A stretch of 64,000 nucleotides of DNA from NCBI GenBank assembly GCA_015956445.1, contig WIUZ02000005.1, forward strand, positions 1,116,001-1,180,000, read 5' to 3'. This DNA comes from Thelephora terrestris. Lineage: Eukaryota; Basidiomycota; Agaricomycetes; Thelephorales; Thelephoraceae. Under the pieces are notes generated by a model, which did no database searches, was not told the origin of the DNA, and saw only the letters and a list, made by a program, of their open reading frames with translations. Shown here in pieces: positions 49,254 through 61,972 of the stretch. A program made the translations under genes and the position numbers. How positions within the stretch are numbered: the first letter of the stretch is position 1; the number at the start of each line of letters is the position of its first letter.

Positions 49254-51772
49254 TCAATACAAGGATTTGTCTCCGCCGCCCATTTCGGCAGCTTCCAACC
49301 GTTGCTTTTCGACCCAGTCTTCCAGCTTCCCTCCACGATGTAGCCCCTTCCATTCGTGCCGAGCTACGGTACTTCTCGTTCGTGAATTTTGAGCCCATCC
49401 AGCGCTCATCAGGACCGGTTCCTTGATGATTATAATTAGCTTCCCCTGCGATCATTCAAACATGCGGAGGGTATTCAAAGACGGACCTGGGGATGCCAGC
49501 TCACATCCCTCACACAGGTCTTGTTGTTTCCGGTCCTCAGCAGGGGACGTCCGATGGATTCATCTGGTTCTGGAGCAGACGGATCGCAAGCCATTGGCAA
49601 TGTCTGGGACCTATCGAGAGTCTGCACGGTTGTACCGTCCAGCGACCAAATCTAGAAGGCCCCTGTGATCAATCATCAGCGAATCGGCAGTAACGATTTA
49701 AGCACAGACGTGTATTCGCCCGTCATACGACCCAGAGTAGAGATACTGCCCTCCGGTCATTTCCACAGGACTAAAGTAGCACCTGATGAGAGTCCTTAGG
49801 ACTGCGTGACCCCTATAAGTCATCACGCTGCAATCTTTCGGGTGTGCCAGCACTCTCGGTTTCAAGTATAGCCCTTGTCTGTTTATAGATTTCAACGTAA
49901 GGTCCCCTTCGTGAGAAAGTCGAGGCAACGTGCCGGTAATCGTATCCTCTGATATGGTATTCGTTGCGTCCAATTTCGTCGAACTCTTCGCCACTTCTCA
50001 TCTTTCGCAGGTCCCACAAACGAAGGGCTTGATCCTTGCCGTTCGAAATGACGTACCGGCCGTCTCCTTTGGATGATACATACGTGATGCCCTCAGTATG
50101 TCCTACGAGTACGCCTGACGGCCTTTGCGCGGTGCCCAGCGATCTCCGATCCCTGAAGGCAAGCGTTTGGTCAAGACGTCGCGGCGCTGAACGGGCCAAG
50201 TGACATCCGCTCTCACCAAACCTTAACAAATCCATCATCGGATCCACTTATTAGTACATTCCCAGAAGCGGTATCCGCCCAGCACACAGAATTGACATCT
50301 TCCGAGTGCGCACGACTGATCTTCATTGACCTGCGATTTGCAATCAAATCATAGACTGGGGGCCAAGACTAAGACAAGCCTCCGGCAACAGCCACTTTAG
50401 CGCCTACCATATATCGGCCCTGGACCGCCTGCGAAGACTTCCTTTCCATCCGCAGAAAATTTGCATGACCAAATCGCGGACCTCCAGAGCGAGTCTTCTT
50501 CACCGAACTGCAAAGCGGTCTGGGTCATCGAAGTGTCATGAGTGTGTGCCATAAAGACCGTCGGGGACTATTGGATAATCAATACAAGATGGCGCATCTC
50601 AGCCCTTACTGATCGATACAAACCATTGACGAATAAATAATCCTGCGCAGGGGTATCTATTAGGCGCGATTCATAACTGCGTGTTGTCGTTTGCTACTCA
50701 CCGTTCGTTATCCGAGCTTAGGTGGGAATCTGCAAGGACAGTAGGTAAAACTGCAAGTATGCTTCACGATATACTACCAGCGCACCAGTGATGCACCACT
50801 GACCCATGACGCCGAATGATTTTAATATGTTCATGGTGGATATGTGGCCGTCCTCGTATTGGCGGATATTTATATCGGGAATATTGGACGACAGATCCCG
50901 CTTGGTAGAGGTCTTCATGTCATAGACATTCATCCAGAAGTCTTTTTATAAATCATCTCTCAGGCTATAAGTGTCACCCGAACCGCAGTCTTTCATACCT
51001 TGGCCACACGTGTAGTAAAAAGAAGCATCTATGAAAGGCTCCGTGAATACAGAGAAAAGAACGAATGGCATCAGTCGCGACATACCGGGTGAGAATTGTG
51101 CGACGTAGATGTTAGAATCATATGCAGCCACCGCCGTCCCGTGTGTATTTGGGATCAAGTTGTGTTTTAAATCCGCAGCAGCGTTGACGGCGCGTGGCTG
51201 CAGCGCCATTCTTCTTAACCTTGAATAGATGTTGCTGTTCCGCGGCCTACCCAACCTATTCCTCGCCTTTCCGAAATCACCGCTCCTGAGGAGTTTTACC
51301 CCGGCAGGTTGGGGCTCAGTGATCTTTGGGTACCAATTGTTTCCAGCGCCCTCGGCACTCCGCATGGAGCCCCAATAGGGTGTATAGAAGTCGTCGTCGT
51401 CGTCGTCGTCTTCATCGTCGTCCGTATCCGCAAGCCTCACCACTCTTGCACCTGTCCTATTGACGAGTTCTCGTAATGCAACCAAGGCGGCAGCATTTGC
51501 CACTCCTTCATCCTCCGATTGGACGTCTGTGCGGAGCAACCAGTTCCAGATTCAGCTGGAGTCACGCAAGCTAAGCAAAGCATACAAGGACTGCGGTCTT
51601 CGAGCTCGTCGTCGTCACTGATGCCATCCTCATCCATATCGCTGTAGCGGTCGTCCTGTTCCTCGGAGTCCCGGTCCTCGTCGTCAATTCCATCCACACC
51701 TGTGTAGATGTATTCCTCATCCGAGTCACTGTTTTGTACCATAGCATCCCAGGGATCTGGTTGTCCACTCAT
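49254..51772 (-). CDS. WD40 protein, DCAF11/LEC14B-like
   Basis: Probable substrate receptor of a CUL4-DDB1 ubiquitin ligase. The ATG at 51772 begins MSGQPDPWDAMVQNSDSDEE, and the first two exons are strongly acidic, with a GAC-repeat-coded Asp run (about 51391-51410). Later exons give WD40 units: AAYDSNIYVAQFSPGMSR, MNVYDMKTSTKRD, VNSVCWADTASGNVLISGSD with DGFVKVW, GHTEGITYVSSKGDGRYVIS with GKDQALRLWDLRKM, GGQYLYSGSYDGRIHIWSLD, and CVRDVSWHPQ joined to EPVLMSAGWAQN. The C terminus ARHEWKGLHRGGKLEDWVEK is typical of the DCAF11/LEC14B group, with TGA at 49254-49256. Many short introns, so internal exon limits are approximate. It is head to head with the TBL1-like WD40 gene. Confidence 0.85.
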
Positions 51773-52098
51773 TCTAGAGTTATCGAGAGATACTAGAGAG
51801 AGAGAAAGAGGTGTCTGGATGATCACCGAGGGAGAGGAACATATCAATAATCAAGGTTGCACGTGTCACGGGATTGAAGTGGCTCAGTGATGGGTCAGGC
51901 GACATGAGTTTAAGTGAGGGTGCCTCGGAGGTCGGGTGGGGCTCCCAATGGGTAAATGTTTCAGTGGTACCGCGGGGCAACGGAGTATACAGATGAACTT
52001 CGCGTCGGTAGTAAGGATAGAGAACAAACCGGCTTGTGAAGTCGATCCCTGTAAACCCGAACGTCCTCTGCAACCACGACGACCCAACTTGAACTCCG
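51773..52098. promoter_or_regulatory. Divergent promoter between two WD40 genes
   Basis: 326 bp between the start codons of the DCAF11-like and TBL1-like genes. No gene inside is supported. It must hold both promoters. Confidence 0.5.
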
Positions 52099-54068
52099 AT
52101 GGCGATCGTGCCCAACATAATTACAGCAGACGAGGTCAACTGTCTCATCTATTCGTACCTCAAAGACTCTGGTACTCTCGAAATTCTTCTCCAAAAGTTG
52201 TGTTCTGAAGTGTTGGTCCCAGGTTTCCATCATGCCGCGTTCGCAGTAAAGTCGGAAGGTCATCTCGATCGCTCCCCCAACTTCTCAAAACACATCCCTC
52301 GTGGAGAGCTCGTTGACCTGTTGAGCAAGGCTTTGCTTTACATCGAGGTCGAGACACATTGGTGTCAAGGCTCGCTCACTCTGAACTGTCGCGCACCGTT
52401 CTCGTTACTGGATAAGCACACGTGTGACATCGATGGTGTCGCAAAGCCTGCCGCTTTGAGGATACCCCCCGAGTCTACCACGAGGCTTTTAAACAGCTTT
52501 AAACCGGCCCAACAGGTTGAAGGAGATGAGGGAACCCTAAGAAAAGCGGAGGAAGATGGAATGGATATAGATTCTCGAGCCCAGGCCCAGGTTGGAACAT
52601 CAACGGATGCTGGTGAACAAATGGATGGAGTTCCTGGGGTCCAGCTTTACGATGGTTCAAAGTCCGCGGTACGTTGCCTTCTATTCAATGCCGACTCATT
52701 TTTTCTGAAAGGACCAGGTCTTTGTGTGTGGCTGGAGTCCGACAAACACCAATATCCTGGCAACTGGGTTAGTCCCCCTTGACATATGGAAACACGTGGG
52801 AGAAGAATTGACCAAAATGCAGTACAAAGGATGCGATTGTTCACATTTGGGACCTACCGCCTGGCTCTGAGGACCTCGTAGCCACACCACTTGCATTTTC
52901 ATACTTCCCTGGAGAAGACCAACGGGATATCACCTGTTTGGACTGGAGCCCAGATGGGAAACTCGTGGCTACTGGGGCGGTTGATGGGCGTTTACGACTG
53001 TGCACAGTATCTGCAGAACTTTACATGGAAAACTCCCAACAGTCGGTCGGTATACGACATCGGAGTGATGTGTCCGAGGGGCTAATAGTCTCTTGTAACA
53101 GCAAGCAATCCTCGCTCTCAAGTTCTCGCCGTCGGGCAAATGGCTTCTAGTCGGGGGACTCAACCCGACGATTCAATTATGGAATGTTCCCAACAAAACG
53201 CTCGAGAAGCAGTATCCTGCAGATAATGGTAAGCAAGGCCTTCCTTTGTCAGAGATGGGACGACCTAATCTTCAACGCAGCCAGCTGTTTGGACGTCGCC
53301 TGGATCGACGACTCGAGGTTCGTGACCTGTGGTGGGGATAAAGTTATACACGTATTCCAGCTAAATGCGACGAAACCGATCCGTACGCTCAAGTGGGTGG
53401 TCATACCCAGTAAATGAGGGCTGGTTGTCATGGAGTGTTCATCCTTCATTTTCTAGGGGCCACACAAACGATATTAACCAGGTGAAATGTAATCCTTCGT
53501 CCACATCCCTGGCGAGTTGTTCGGACGATGGGACAGCACGAACGTGGAATTTACAAACCGGAACCAGCGTCCTGTGTGCCGGACACACTGGAGAGCTCGT
53601 ACATGTGCAATGGTGCCCACGAACGGAAGCGGGGAGAGACGAACTGGTTGCCACGTGCGCTAAGGACGCCACCACGAGGATCTGGAATTCTGCGACTGGC
53701 GAGTGTTTGAAGGTTTTCACGGACCACACAGAGTCATTGTTCGCCCTCGCTTTCTGTCCCAGTGGAAGATGGCTGGCTACAGGTGGCGCTGACGGTGACA
53801 TTCACGTGTACGATATGCAGGTGAATTCAGTTGAGTTCCATCAGAATGTCGGGATGCGGAAGGCTGACATGGGCGCCAATCTCCATAGATCATGCGACGG
53901 GTGTGGTCATACAGCGCTGGAGACCTTGCTGGAGTTTTTGAAATCGATTGGCAGAACGATGGGGATACCAACCGGTTCGCGTTCGTGCTGGAGTCTGAGA
54001 AAGTTGGGGTGGTGGATTTGACCAAAATTCCCGAATTTGTTGCTATCAAAGGGAGCTCATCGTTGTAG
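52099..54068 (+). CDS. LisH-WD40 corepressor, TBL1/SIF2-like
   Basis: Homologue of TBL1/ebi and yeast Sif2, scaffold of histone-deacetylase corepressor complexes. The ATG at 52099 starts MAIVPNIITADEVNCLIYSY. The LisH motif spans the first intron (NCLIYSYLKDSG joined to FHHAAFAVKSEGH), then an F-box-like helix (RGELVDLLSKALLYIEVETH). A variable acidic linker leads to WD40 units: WSPDGKLVATGAVDGRLRLC, ILALKFSPSGKWLLVGG-like across an intron, DDSRFVTCGGDKVIHVFQL, GHTNDINQVKCNPSSTSLAS with DDGTARTWNLQTG, TCAKDATTRIWNSATGE and WLATGGADGDIHVYDMQ. The last segment AGDLAGVFEIDWQNDGDTNR and EKVGVVDLTKIPEF ends with TAG 54066-54068. The junction after VYDMQ does not join in frame with the obvious sites, so the final exon is uncertain. 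Confidence 0.85.
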
Positions 54069-54689
54069 CTGATAACGGTGAGGAGCCGCAATGGTCATAT
54101 CCATTGCGGAGTGATGCATGATGCATGATGCTCCACCCTGCTTTGGCTTTTCCGATCTCTCTGTGGGACATTCACTAGTCACTAATCACAGTCCCTAAAG
54201 ATTCCTTCGAATGTAAGTGAGCTTGTTGGGCTATTCTCCGATATTGGTTAGCCTAGATGGACAGATGAAGGGATCAGTGTATTGGCCGCCAGCCAGGCTC
54301 ATTCAAACCCGCCATTGAGCGTTGAGATTGAGAAAGGTCAATGCATCTGAGATGTAACTGAATCATCCGGTGGGGGTCCGTCGGGTATATGAAGCGACCT
54401 ACTTGTGCAAAATTTCCAGCGGTTAGTTGCAAATTTTTTGCTAGAGTGAATGAGATTCTGCGCGGACATCACGAGGAAATTTTTCAACTGCGGCCTGGTA
54501 AGAAACGCTGAACAAGCACGATCGCCTTCTAAGAGGATGTATGCCAAGTAGAACTCGTCGTCGGACGGCCTTATCCTTGCCAAAAGCTTTGCAGCTAAAA
54601 TTAGAGGGATAGCGAGCGACTGTGGGAATCGATATCGCGATAAAATGATATCATCGATGCGCTGTGTTGGCTGTAAGCGGAGCTTTTGA
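54069..54689. other. Intergenic gap
   Basis: About 620 bases with no supported gene; a minus-strand frame at 54338-54781 has no family. A short tandem duplication gatgcatgat lies at about 54114-54129. The first exon of the following RhoGEF gene may lie in the right part. Confidence 0.5.
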
Positions 54690-56308
54690 ATGTGGATGAC
54701 GATTCCCCAATTGATGCCAAGGCTCATACAAGTACGAGAAGATGGCCCGACGCATGGCATCCCAGGGGCCCCACTGCTCACAACTACTCACGGGCACTCT
54801 CGACCGTTACCCTACCGCACGCCCTGGCTTCCCCAACCAGGACTCTCACAAGGGCGCGCAGGTTGCACCCTGCAAAGCCTCAGGCGTCGACGACAAGTAC
54901 CAAAGAGTTGACCTCCACGGTGGCGATAAATCTCGGTACCTACACAGAACTCGTCAGGTGTGCATCGCCTACACCTCTCGACGGGCCACCGTATACCACT
55001 GCCGCAGAGCAAGATACATGTTTCCCTCGCCCTGATTGCCCCCCTACCCCCCCACCAAAATCTCCTTCGCATAGGCGACCACCCCTCCAACGGGGACCTA
55101 GTTCCAACCTCGTGACCCGCTGGAACCGAGTGGATGTCCCCGACTCCGTCTTGATCGCAGAGTTGGAAGAGTTGAGGAGGAACGTCGAACTCGCAAACGA
55201 CAATTGTCCCTCCGAAGATCACGGATTGGTCTCCGACTCCCGCTGCAACCCCCGTACTTGTGGACCCCCATCTCTGGACGACGATAGGAAGTGGAAGAAA
55301 ACCCAGAAATCGGCATTTTGTCGCAGGGAGTTGATAAAGACCGAATTGACCTATTTGGAGGGTATTTTACAACTCGAAAACAAGAATGTGAGCGAGCCCG
55401 CAGATCGATTTCGAGTCTAAACGCTTATCCTCCGCAGTGTCGATCGCCGCCGCCTGCTCTCCTCTTGGCTTACCTTCCAGCTTTGACCGCCGCCGCTTGT
55501 CAGCTGCTTGATCATTTCCTCTCTGATCCAACGGCATATGGGGTCAGCTTGGCCTTTGTTGAATCTGAGCGGCAGCTCGAGGAGGCTTTTGTGCCTTGGT
55601 GCAGCGTGGTCGGGAGTGCGTTCACCAACAATCCTTCGCGGTCACGTTCGACAGGATCAATTACACCTCGCAAGCTGATCAAGCAGGCCTCGAAACAGAT
55701 CTCCGCTTTTGACAGGTGGAGGTCATCCGAGTTTCTGCACACCAACTCGATCATCCCCTCCCGAGCAGGGTCGAACGGTAACTCTGTGACCAATGCTTTT
55801 CGAAGGTTGAGCAGGAGTTCAACAGACTCGTCCGCATCACGTCCAATGAGCTGTGAAAATTCGTCGACCGGGTCCCTGAACCTGAGTGACTCAGCTCATT
55901 CTTCGGAGTGCCACACCTCTTTCTCCCCTATGTTCAGGCATACTAGATCTGAGGATCTCCCCCACGATAAAACCCGCCCACACGAATTATACCCCCGTGA
56001 CTCAAAACGGTACCTGTCCTGCATCGAATCAGGTACACCTCGGGAACCATTGAAGACTTCGTTCCGGGAACTTGCGATCCTTCCTACACAACGTGTCACT
56101 AGATACGTTCTGTTGTTTCGAGGTAGGGTCCGCTCCAGCTGTCTTGGCATACCGGTCATCTTATCGCTTATCAATAGATCTGCTCGCCAATACTCCTGAA
56201 ACCTGCTGTAACCGCACAATAATAGAGGATGCGCTGGCTGCAGCGACGAGGATTGCTTCGAAGTGCGACGGTGCCCAGGGGAATACTGCTTTCGCGAGAT
56301 GCGATTGA
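54690..56308 (+). CDS. Dbl-homology (RhoGEF) protein, start unresolved
   Basis: A guanine-nucleotide exchange factor domain for Rho-type GTPases. The long open frame before the domain (from about 54686) has no ATG, so translation must begin in another exon or frame; ATG 54690 in the neighbouring frame would need an intron. The N-terminal part is Pro/Ser/Thr-rich (PPTPPPKSPSHRRPPLQRG). The DH domain starts RRELIKTELTYLEGILQLEN, joined by an intron near 55389-55437 to a frame with LLLAYLPALTAAACQLLDHF and AFVESERQLEEAFVPWCSV. A Ser-rich insertion follows (about 55620-56020), then the conserved ELAILPTQRVTRYVLLFR joined to DLLANTPETCCN. It ends LAAATRIASKCDG with TGA at 56306-56308. No PH domain follows the DH core. 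Confidence 0.75.
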
Positions 56309-57013
56309 CATCCGCTTTCTCCTTAGTATATATTGTATTGTACTATAGCATTGCCATTATTTTAGAATCCTTACGCCTCTCACGTCTTCGCCCTCATGTT
56401 TTCCTTTCGTTACCAGTTTTATCTCTTTCCCTTCGCCACCAGTGTACAGCGATATATACCAGTATCTAGGGTATCAGTGATCCTAGGTTATTTATCCTCT
56501 GGAAATAGTATAGCACGTCTCGCGCTTGGTCGCCAACGGAATTGTAACCCTGGAAACCTACCTACTACAAAGTTCGCCATTGTGAGCTTGTGTGCAGTAT
56601 TCGGTAAGAGCGCCGGAGGATGAGGAGTTCGTCATCGGTCGCACCTTTGCCTCGCTCCCGCTCCTCTTCATCCGGACTCTACCGTCAGCCACCTCTTCCT
56701 CCTATCCCTCACCCCCAAATCTAACCATCGCTCAGCCAAACCACGTCCACTCATCGTACAACGGTCGGCTGAGACGACTCGGCTCCACCCCGGGTTCCCT
56801 TTCCCTTTTTGGCAAGCGGAGATTGGTGTTGAACATCGCCCCGTTGAACTTTTTGCTCTCGATCTATTCCGCGCCCTCCGGTCGACACCAACGGAACCGC
56901 GAGCACGACGTGTCTACGACTACTACGCCTTGGATTTCACTTGTATAACCCGCTATCGCCCACGCCTCCATCGATAAATCCCTACTTCCTGAGGTCCGAG
57001 CGTCAGGTCGTGT
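56309..57013. other. Intergenic gap
   Basis: About 700 bases. A plus-strand frame at 56592-56948 shows no family and lacks support. The stretch probably holds a 3' UTR and the promoter of the next gene; it is T/C-rich near 56320-56450. Confidence 0.5.
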
Positions 57014-60000
57014 ATGGGCTTAGAGCGCGAGCTTAATACCTGGTCCAGTTCCGAACCAGTGTTGTCATCAACCGACAATACCGTCCCCCCAACCACATCC
57101 GTTCCAACTGGAACTGATATCATACCCTCACAGACAATCTCCAGTAATCCGTCTCACTCGACTTCGTTGCCGACTTCCGTTTCTTCATCCGTTCCTTCAG
57201 TTTCACCCAATGGACAGAGTTTGACGAATAGCTACACGACATTCACGACATCATACCCTGTTGTTATTTCTCAATCTTCGACGACTTTTACTTCTTACGC
57301 TACATCTATCGTAACAACATCCACCGCTGTGCCCATCGCAGCAAGCTCGCCACCTCGGACAAACATCGGCATGAATTCCGTTTGCATCGGGCACGGCATA
57401 GATTCTGTATCTGTTGGGTTGCTTGCAGTTGCTATCATATCTGCTTTGCTTGGCTTCATAGTTTGGGTGCGTCCAGCTAGTCATCCACAACGGATTCCAC
57501 TGTGGCTGACTTCGTAGTCTTGATTGCAGTTGATATTTGCTGTCGTTCGACCTAGATTCCGGCAGATCTATGGTCTTAGGGAGTGGTACCCCCCACAAGA
57601 GTACGTCCCCTACCCGCAATCACCTTCCCTCCACGCTGAACAATACACAGTCTTCGTCCAAGGCCCTTGGGCGACGGTTTCTTCGCATTCCTCTCTCCTA
57701 ATGTCCCCCTCGTCCCAGATTTACCCGAAGACGTTCAAGAAGCTGGGGCGAACGTTGCCACTGATGCGCATTTATTCCCGTCAGACGAAGAGGTTACCCA
57801 GCGCATCCTTTGGATCGCCCTGCTTATTTGTATTGGCTGGAGTATTCTTGCTTTGGGTGGCGCCCTCCCGTTATACCTTATCAATGTCCCATGCTTGGTG
57901 CAATCTGCTGCCCAGACATATACCTATGGCGGATACTCTGCCGTCTACGATCTCTCACTCCTTCGGCTACTGCAACTTCTAGACAACCGTCAGATCACGA
58001 CCACGACTTATGCTGCAAGTTCTACGCGGTTCGCCGCACGCATGGTCGTTGATGGAAAAGATCTCGAGGGCGACGTGCGGACACGAATAATTATCCTTAC
58101 GGCTCTCTTGATTGCACTCGGCCTCATCCCGGCGCTGTGGAAGATCTTGCGCGAATTTAACACCATCGCGAACTACAGGAAGCGGTGGATCAAAGTCAAG
58201 TGCAGAGATAGCGAGATGGGCTGGCTCTCTGCATCTAAAGCCCCAGGCTTCGTTGGTTGGGGGGAGAAGAGGTTGAAGCACTACCTGTTGAAGGCGGGAC
58301 TGAGCTCGAAGCTCGAAGCCGCTGGAGAAAGCAGAAGAGAGAGGAAGGAGAGGGAACGACGGCTAACGCAGAGGACGGATTCCGGTGAAGGGCCCGAGAT
58401 CGACGTCGAGTCTCTCTTCTCGATTGGGTTTGTCTCCACCGATTGCCAAAGATTTCGCGTTGTCTTACCAGACTTTACAGCGACACTGAGCACCTAGCCT
58501 ACCTCATCGACGAACGGGACGATATTCTGGATCACCTGGAGATGGCAGAGACCAGGTATATCGCTTCCTTCCGAACGTCTACGCCAACTTCGTCAATAGC
58601 GGATTTCGAGTTTCAGCCTATCGGAACGTCGTCGGGAGTTCCTGCCCGACCTGAGATCAGTCGGCCAATGCCTCTCGGCGGCCCCCGTGGAGTAAGAGAA
58701 CCCACTTCACGTTTCAGCATTCTCCTTGACGCATTCCCCAGGTTGCTCATCCCCGCCCTCGTCCTAGCAGGCGAAGACAACGGAATCGGAATCCAGCATA
58801 TGCTTCATCTTCCCTTCCTCCGACCTCCTTCTTGATGCCATCATCCTACTACAAGATTCGCAACGTCGAAGGAGTCAGTGGCGGACACTTTACTGATCCT
58901 GAGGACAGCCAACCAAGAAGGGGCCGCTCGCGCGAGCTCAGTTTCACGGATACCATTACCCAACGCGTGGTAGGGAGCAGATTCCAAGAGGTCAACCGAG
59001 ATTCTACGACATACGGTCGCCTGCCCATTGGCAGCCCCGTCCACGTTGACGAAACCGGACAGTTCGTTCCTCCTCCGACTTCGGTTGTCCAGACTCCAAC
59101 CTTCCAATCATTCGGCCCGAATTACGATCCTTCATCGTCCGAAACCTACGAGAGCGGAAATCACGACTCGTTTTTCCGAAGATCGGAAGGACAATCAAGG
59201 GTCACGTCCGAGCTCGGGGATGACTGGGTCGACGTCCTACATGATCCACCGCAAAAGTTTGGCGATGAACTGGATTACGAGGATAACGCCGGCGCTGACC
59301 TCGACATGCAATCTTTCCCACCTATCAGGCCGCGAAGACGACCACGGAAGCAAGTTGCGCCACCAAGTGATCACAGGGAGACGTTCCCGCTGAGGAACAA
59401 GAGGGGAAGACGAAGCCACGATGATCCTCTCCCCCCACATTTAAGGCTACAGCAGACACAACCTTTCGTCCGACCGATGTCAGGACTTGACCATCATGAT
59501 CTCGGGACCGTGTACGCAGACATCTGCAATTGGAGGACGAGGCTAAAAGCCATCAACGCGGAGATTGCCGATGCGCAACGGGACGGATATAACGATATCG
59601 CGGATGGGGCGAGGATCAAGGGCTGGCTGATGGTCGGGAAAGGACTTCGGTTCTTGCCTGGCATTGAGCTTATCGACGGTAGGAGCAAGGAGGATATTAG
59701 GTGGGATGAGCTTCAGCATCAAGGGTCCGCTGGCAATCGAACCGTCTACTGGGCTCTGGTTGCGTTTCTGTTCGTGTTGCTCGCTGCTGGGTTGTCCGCC
59801 GTCGCGGGGCTGTTACTCGCAACAAGCCCAGACGTCGCCAAGTACCTACCATTTTTCCGGAGCTTACAGACTTGGAACAAGATTCCTTCTGGTATCATCA
59901 CGGTCCTCGTCCCCACAATTGCCGCCACGGTCTTTCTCACCGCGGTCGTTCTGGTCATTCGACGTAGGTTGCACCCTCCTATGGTCTTCCGGTCACCAGC

Positions 60001-61550
60001 GCGTCCACTCACCCCTTTCGCCCCCCGATGATAGATATCGCCAGATTCAGCGGTCATACCTCAGTATCAGGGTCCCAAATAACGGCGTTCAAGACGACAT
60101 TCGTGGTTCTAACCGTTATGGGCGGAGCGTGGCTCACAGCAATCGGAGCGGTACTGTACGCTGTTAATACTTTTCCGTACGGCGGTGCGGGCAAGACTGT
60201 CGCAGATGGCTCAATACTCATGACCATCCTGGCCCTCGCCCTGATAATCAACGTCGCAATAGTGGCTCCCGGGCTGTTGATGCTCCAACCGATCAGATTG
60301 TGGAGGGTGGTCCGAGATGAAAGAAGAGCGATCACTCCACGGCAACGTTTCCGAGGTAGGTTGTCACTTTCCCATTTTTGTGTAATGGGTTTACCTATCG
60401 CATGATCTTCTATTCGCATCCTTTGTGACTGTGGAGGGCGTGTCTGTAATGGAGTGGATCCCCCGTACTGATCACACGTCTTTTTGATAGCCGTCTATCC
60501 TGCGGTATACGACCCAGTGTATGCCATGTCGTGTTGCATCCTCGCTATTATTTTCGCCTCGGCGTTCGCTCTGATACTCCCGCTGGTCGCACCAGCGGCG
60601 ACCCTATTGTTACTTCTTACACTAATTGGTAGGTCTTCTGCTGATAAAGTTCTTGACTCTGAGTTCGTGGCTCTTCATTGACGTTTTGCTATGGCCAAAC
60701 AGCACACCGGTTCCTCATTGGCTACGTTTACGGACGTACAAAGTCACCCACGGGGGGGCTCTTGCAATTGTTCATGTTGCGAAGATTTGCGCTTCTCCTT
60801 GCGCTTCAGCCATTGGTTCTCGGGCTAATCTTGCTCAGCCGCCGATTGTGGCCGGAAGCGGGGGCATTACTCGGAACATCCCTTGCGGTCGCACTCTTTG
60901 TGGAGTCGTTCTGTAGCTTCAAAACGCGGCGACCAGGGATTCGGTCCCTGAATCCGATTACCCGGAATTCGTTGGAGGCATTCAGGGCTGCGGCAAGACC
61001 CGCTAGGCGCAGAAACGTGGATGAGGAAAGCATCAGCCTCGTCAGCTCGGACAAAAACAACACACGTTCTCGAGGTTCTATGGCGAGCGTTTTGGAGATG
61101 ATGTCAATTACGTTGGCCGTAATCCCTTCTCCTTCCCAAATAAGAGGGCCTGTGCCACTACGTGAGTACCAAGGATTCCATTTGTTCTTTGATGTTGGGT
61201 TAAATTCTGATACGTCGGGTTTGTTGGTTTCAGAAACTGAAACGTTAGACGACTTGACTGCGACTGATCGAGCAGCGCGGACGCATCCCGAGGCTCCACC
61301 CCATATACCACCATTGCCATTCACAGATCACGCGGAAGACATGGCGGGGATTTTATATGCTCCTGAGTTGATCGCACCTCCGCCAATCATTTGGTTGCCA
61401 AATGACACGGCGGGAATCGCCATGCAGGAGGCGTACGACCTGCAACAGTACCATTCGTTACCGGTCACCTTGGACGTGCGGTCGCAACACGACGTGATGC
61501 AACGCCGAGCTGGATCCTCGAGGAGCAGAAGGTCGACGGGTAGTAGATAG
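57014..61550 (+). CDS. Large multi-pass membrane protein, weakly CSC1/OSCA-like
   Basis: The ATG at 57014 opens a Ser/Thr/Pro-rich segment of about 130 residues that could be extracellular and O-glycosylated. Membrane segments follow: DSVSVGLLAVAIISALLGFI, ILWIALLICIGWSILALGG, RIIILTALLIALGLIPALW, YWALVAFLFVLLAAGLSAVA, IITVLVPTIAATVFLTAVVL, VVLTVMGGAWLTAIGAVLYA, ILMTILALALIINVAIVAPG, CCILAIIFASAFALILPLVA and at least one more near 60790-60900, about ten in all. A large cytosolic region lies between segments 3 and 4, including RDDILDHLEMAETRYIASF, ADICNWRTRLKAINAEIADA and GKGLRFLPGIELIDGRSKED. The first segments with VVRPRFRQIYGLREWYPPQE recall the N terminus of CSC1/OSCA stress-gated channels, but I cannot confirm the core channel domain. 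Several introns; stop at 61550. A mushroom-specific transporter or channel is the safest reading. Confidence 0.75.
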
Positions 61551-61972
61551 AGGGTTTGGGTTTGTACGTTTACGATGAACTTTTGTCTTGTAAACTTTGT
61601 GGCTGACCTACGGCTGGATGATTTATCATGAGAGACTTTTTCATGTCCTATTACTTCTTTACCCTGTGCCCTTAATGTTTTGGTTCATTTATTTGGTGGT
61701 GTTTTCGCTTTCGTGAACCCACTCGTTCGCCGTGGCCTTGGTGCTGGTAGCCGTGGTGGAGAATACGGCACACCGGAAGATCAAAAGTGGTGGTGTGTGG
61801 GATTTGGCAATTGGGCCGATTCGAAATTGCGGAGCATCGCATACCCCACTGAAATAAAACGGACTGGGTTCACTTCGTTCTCTTCCCCGTTCTCTTAAGA
61901 TCCCATCCTTCAATCTCCGACCATTCCCCTCGTTATTGCCCGGAGCTGGCTCGCACTACCTCCTGCTCACCA
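61551..61972. other. Intergenic gap
   Basis: About 420 bases with no supported gene; overlapping short frames at 61680-61913 on both strands lack any family. Confidence 0.5.
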
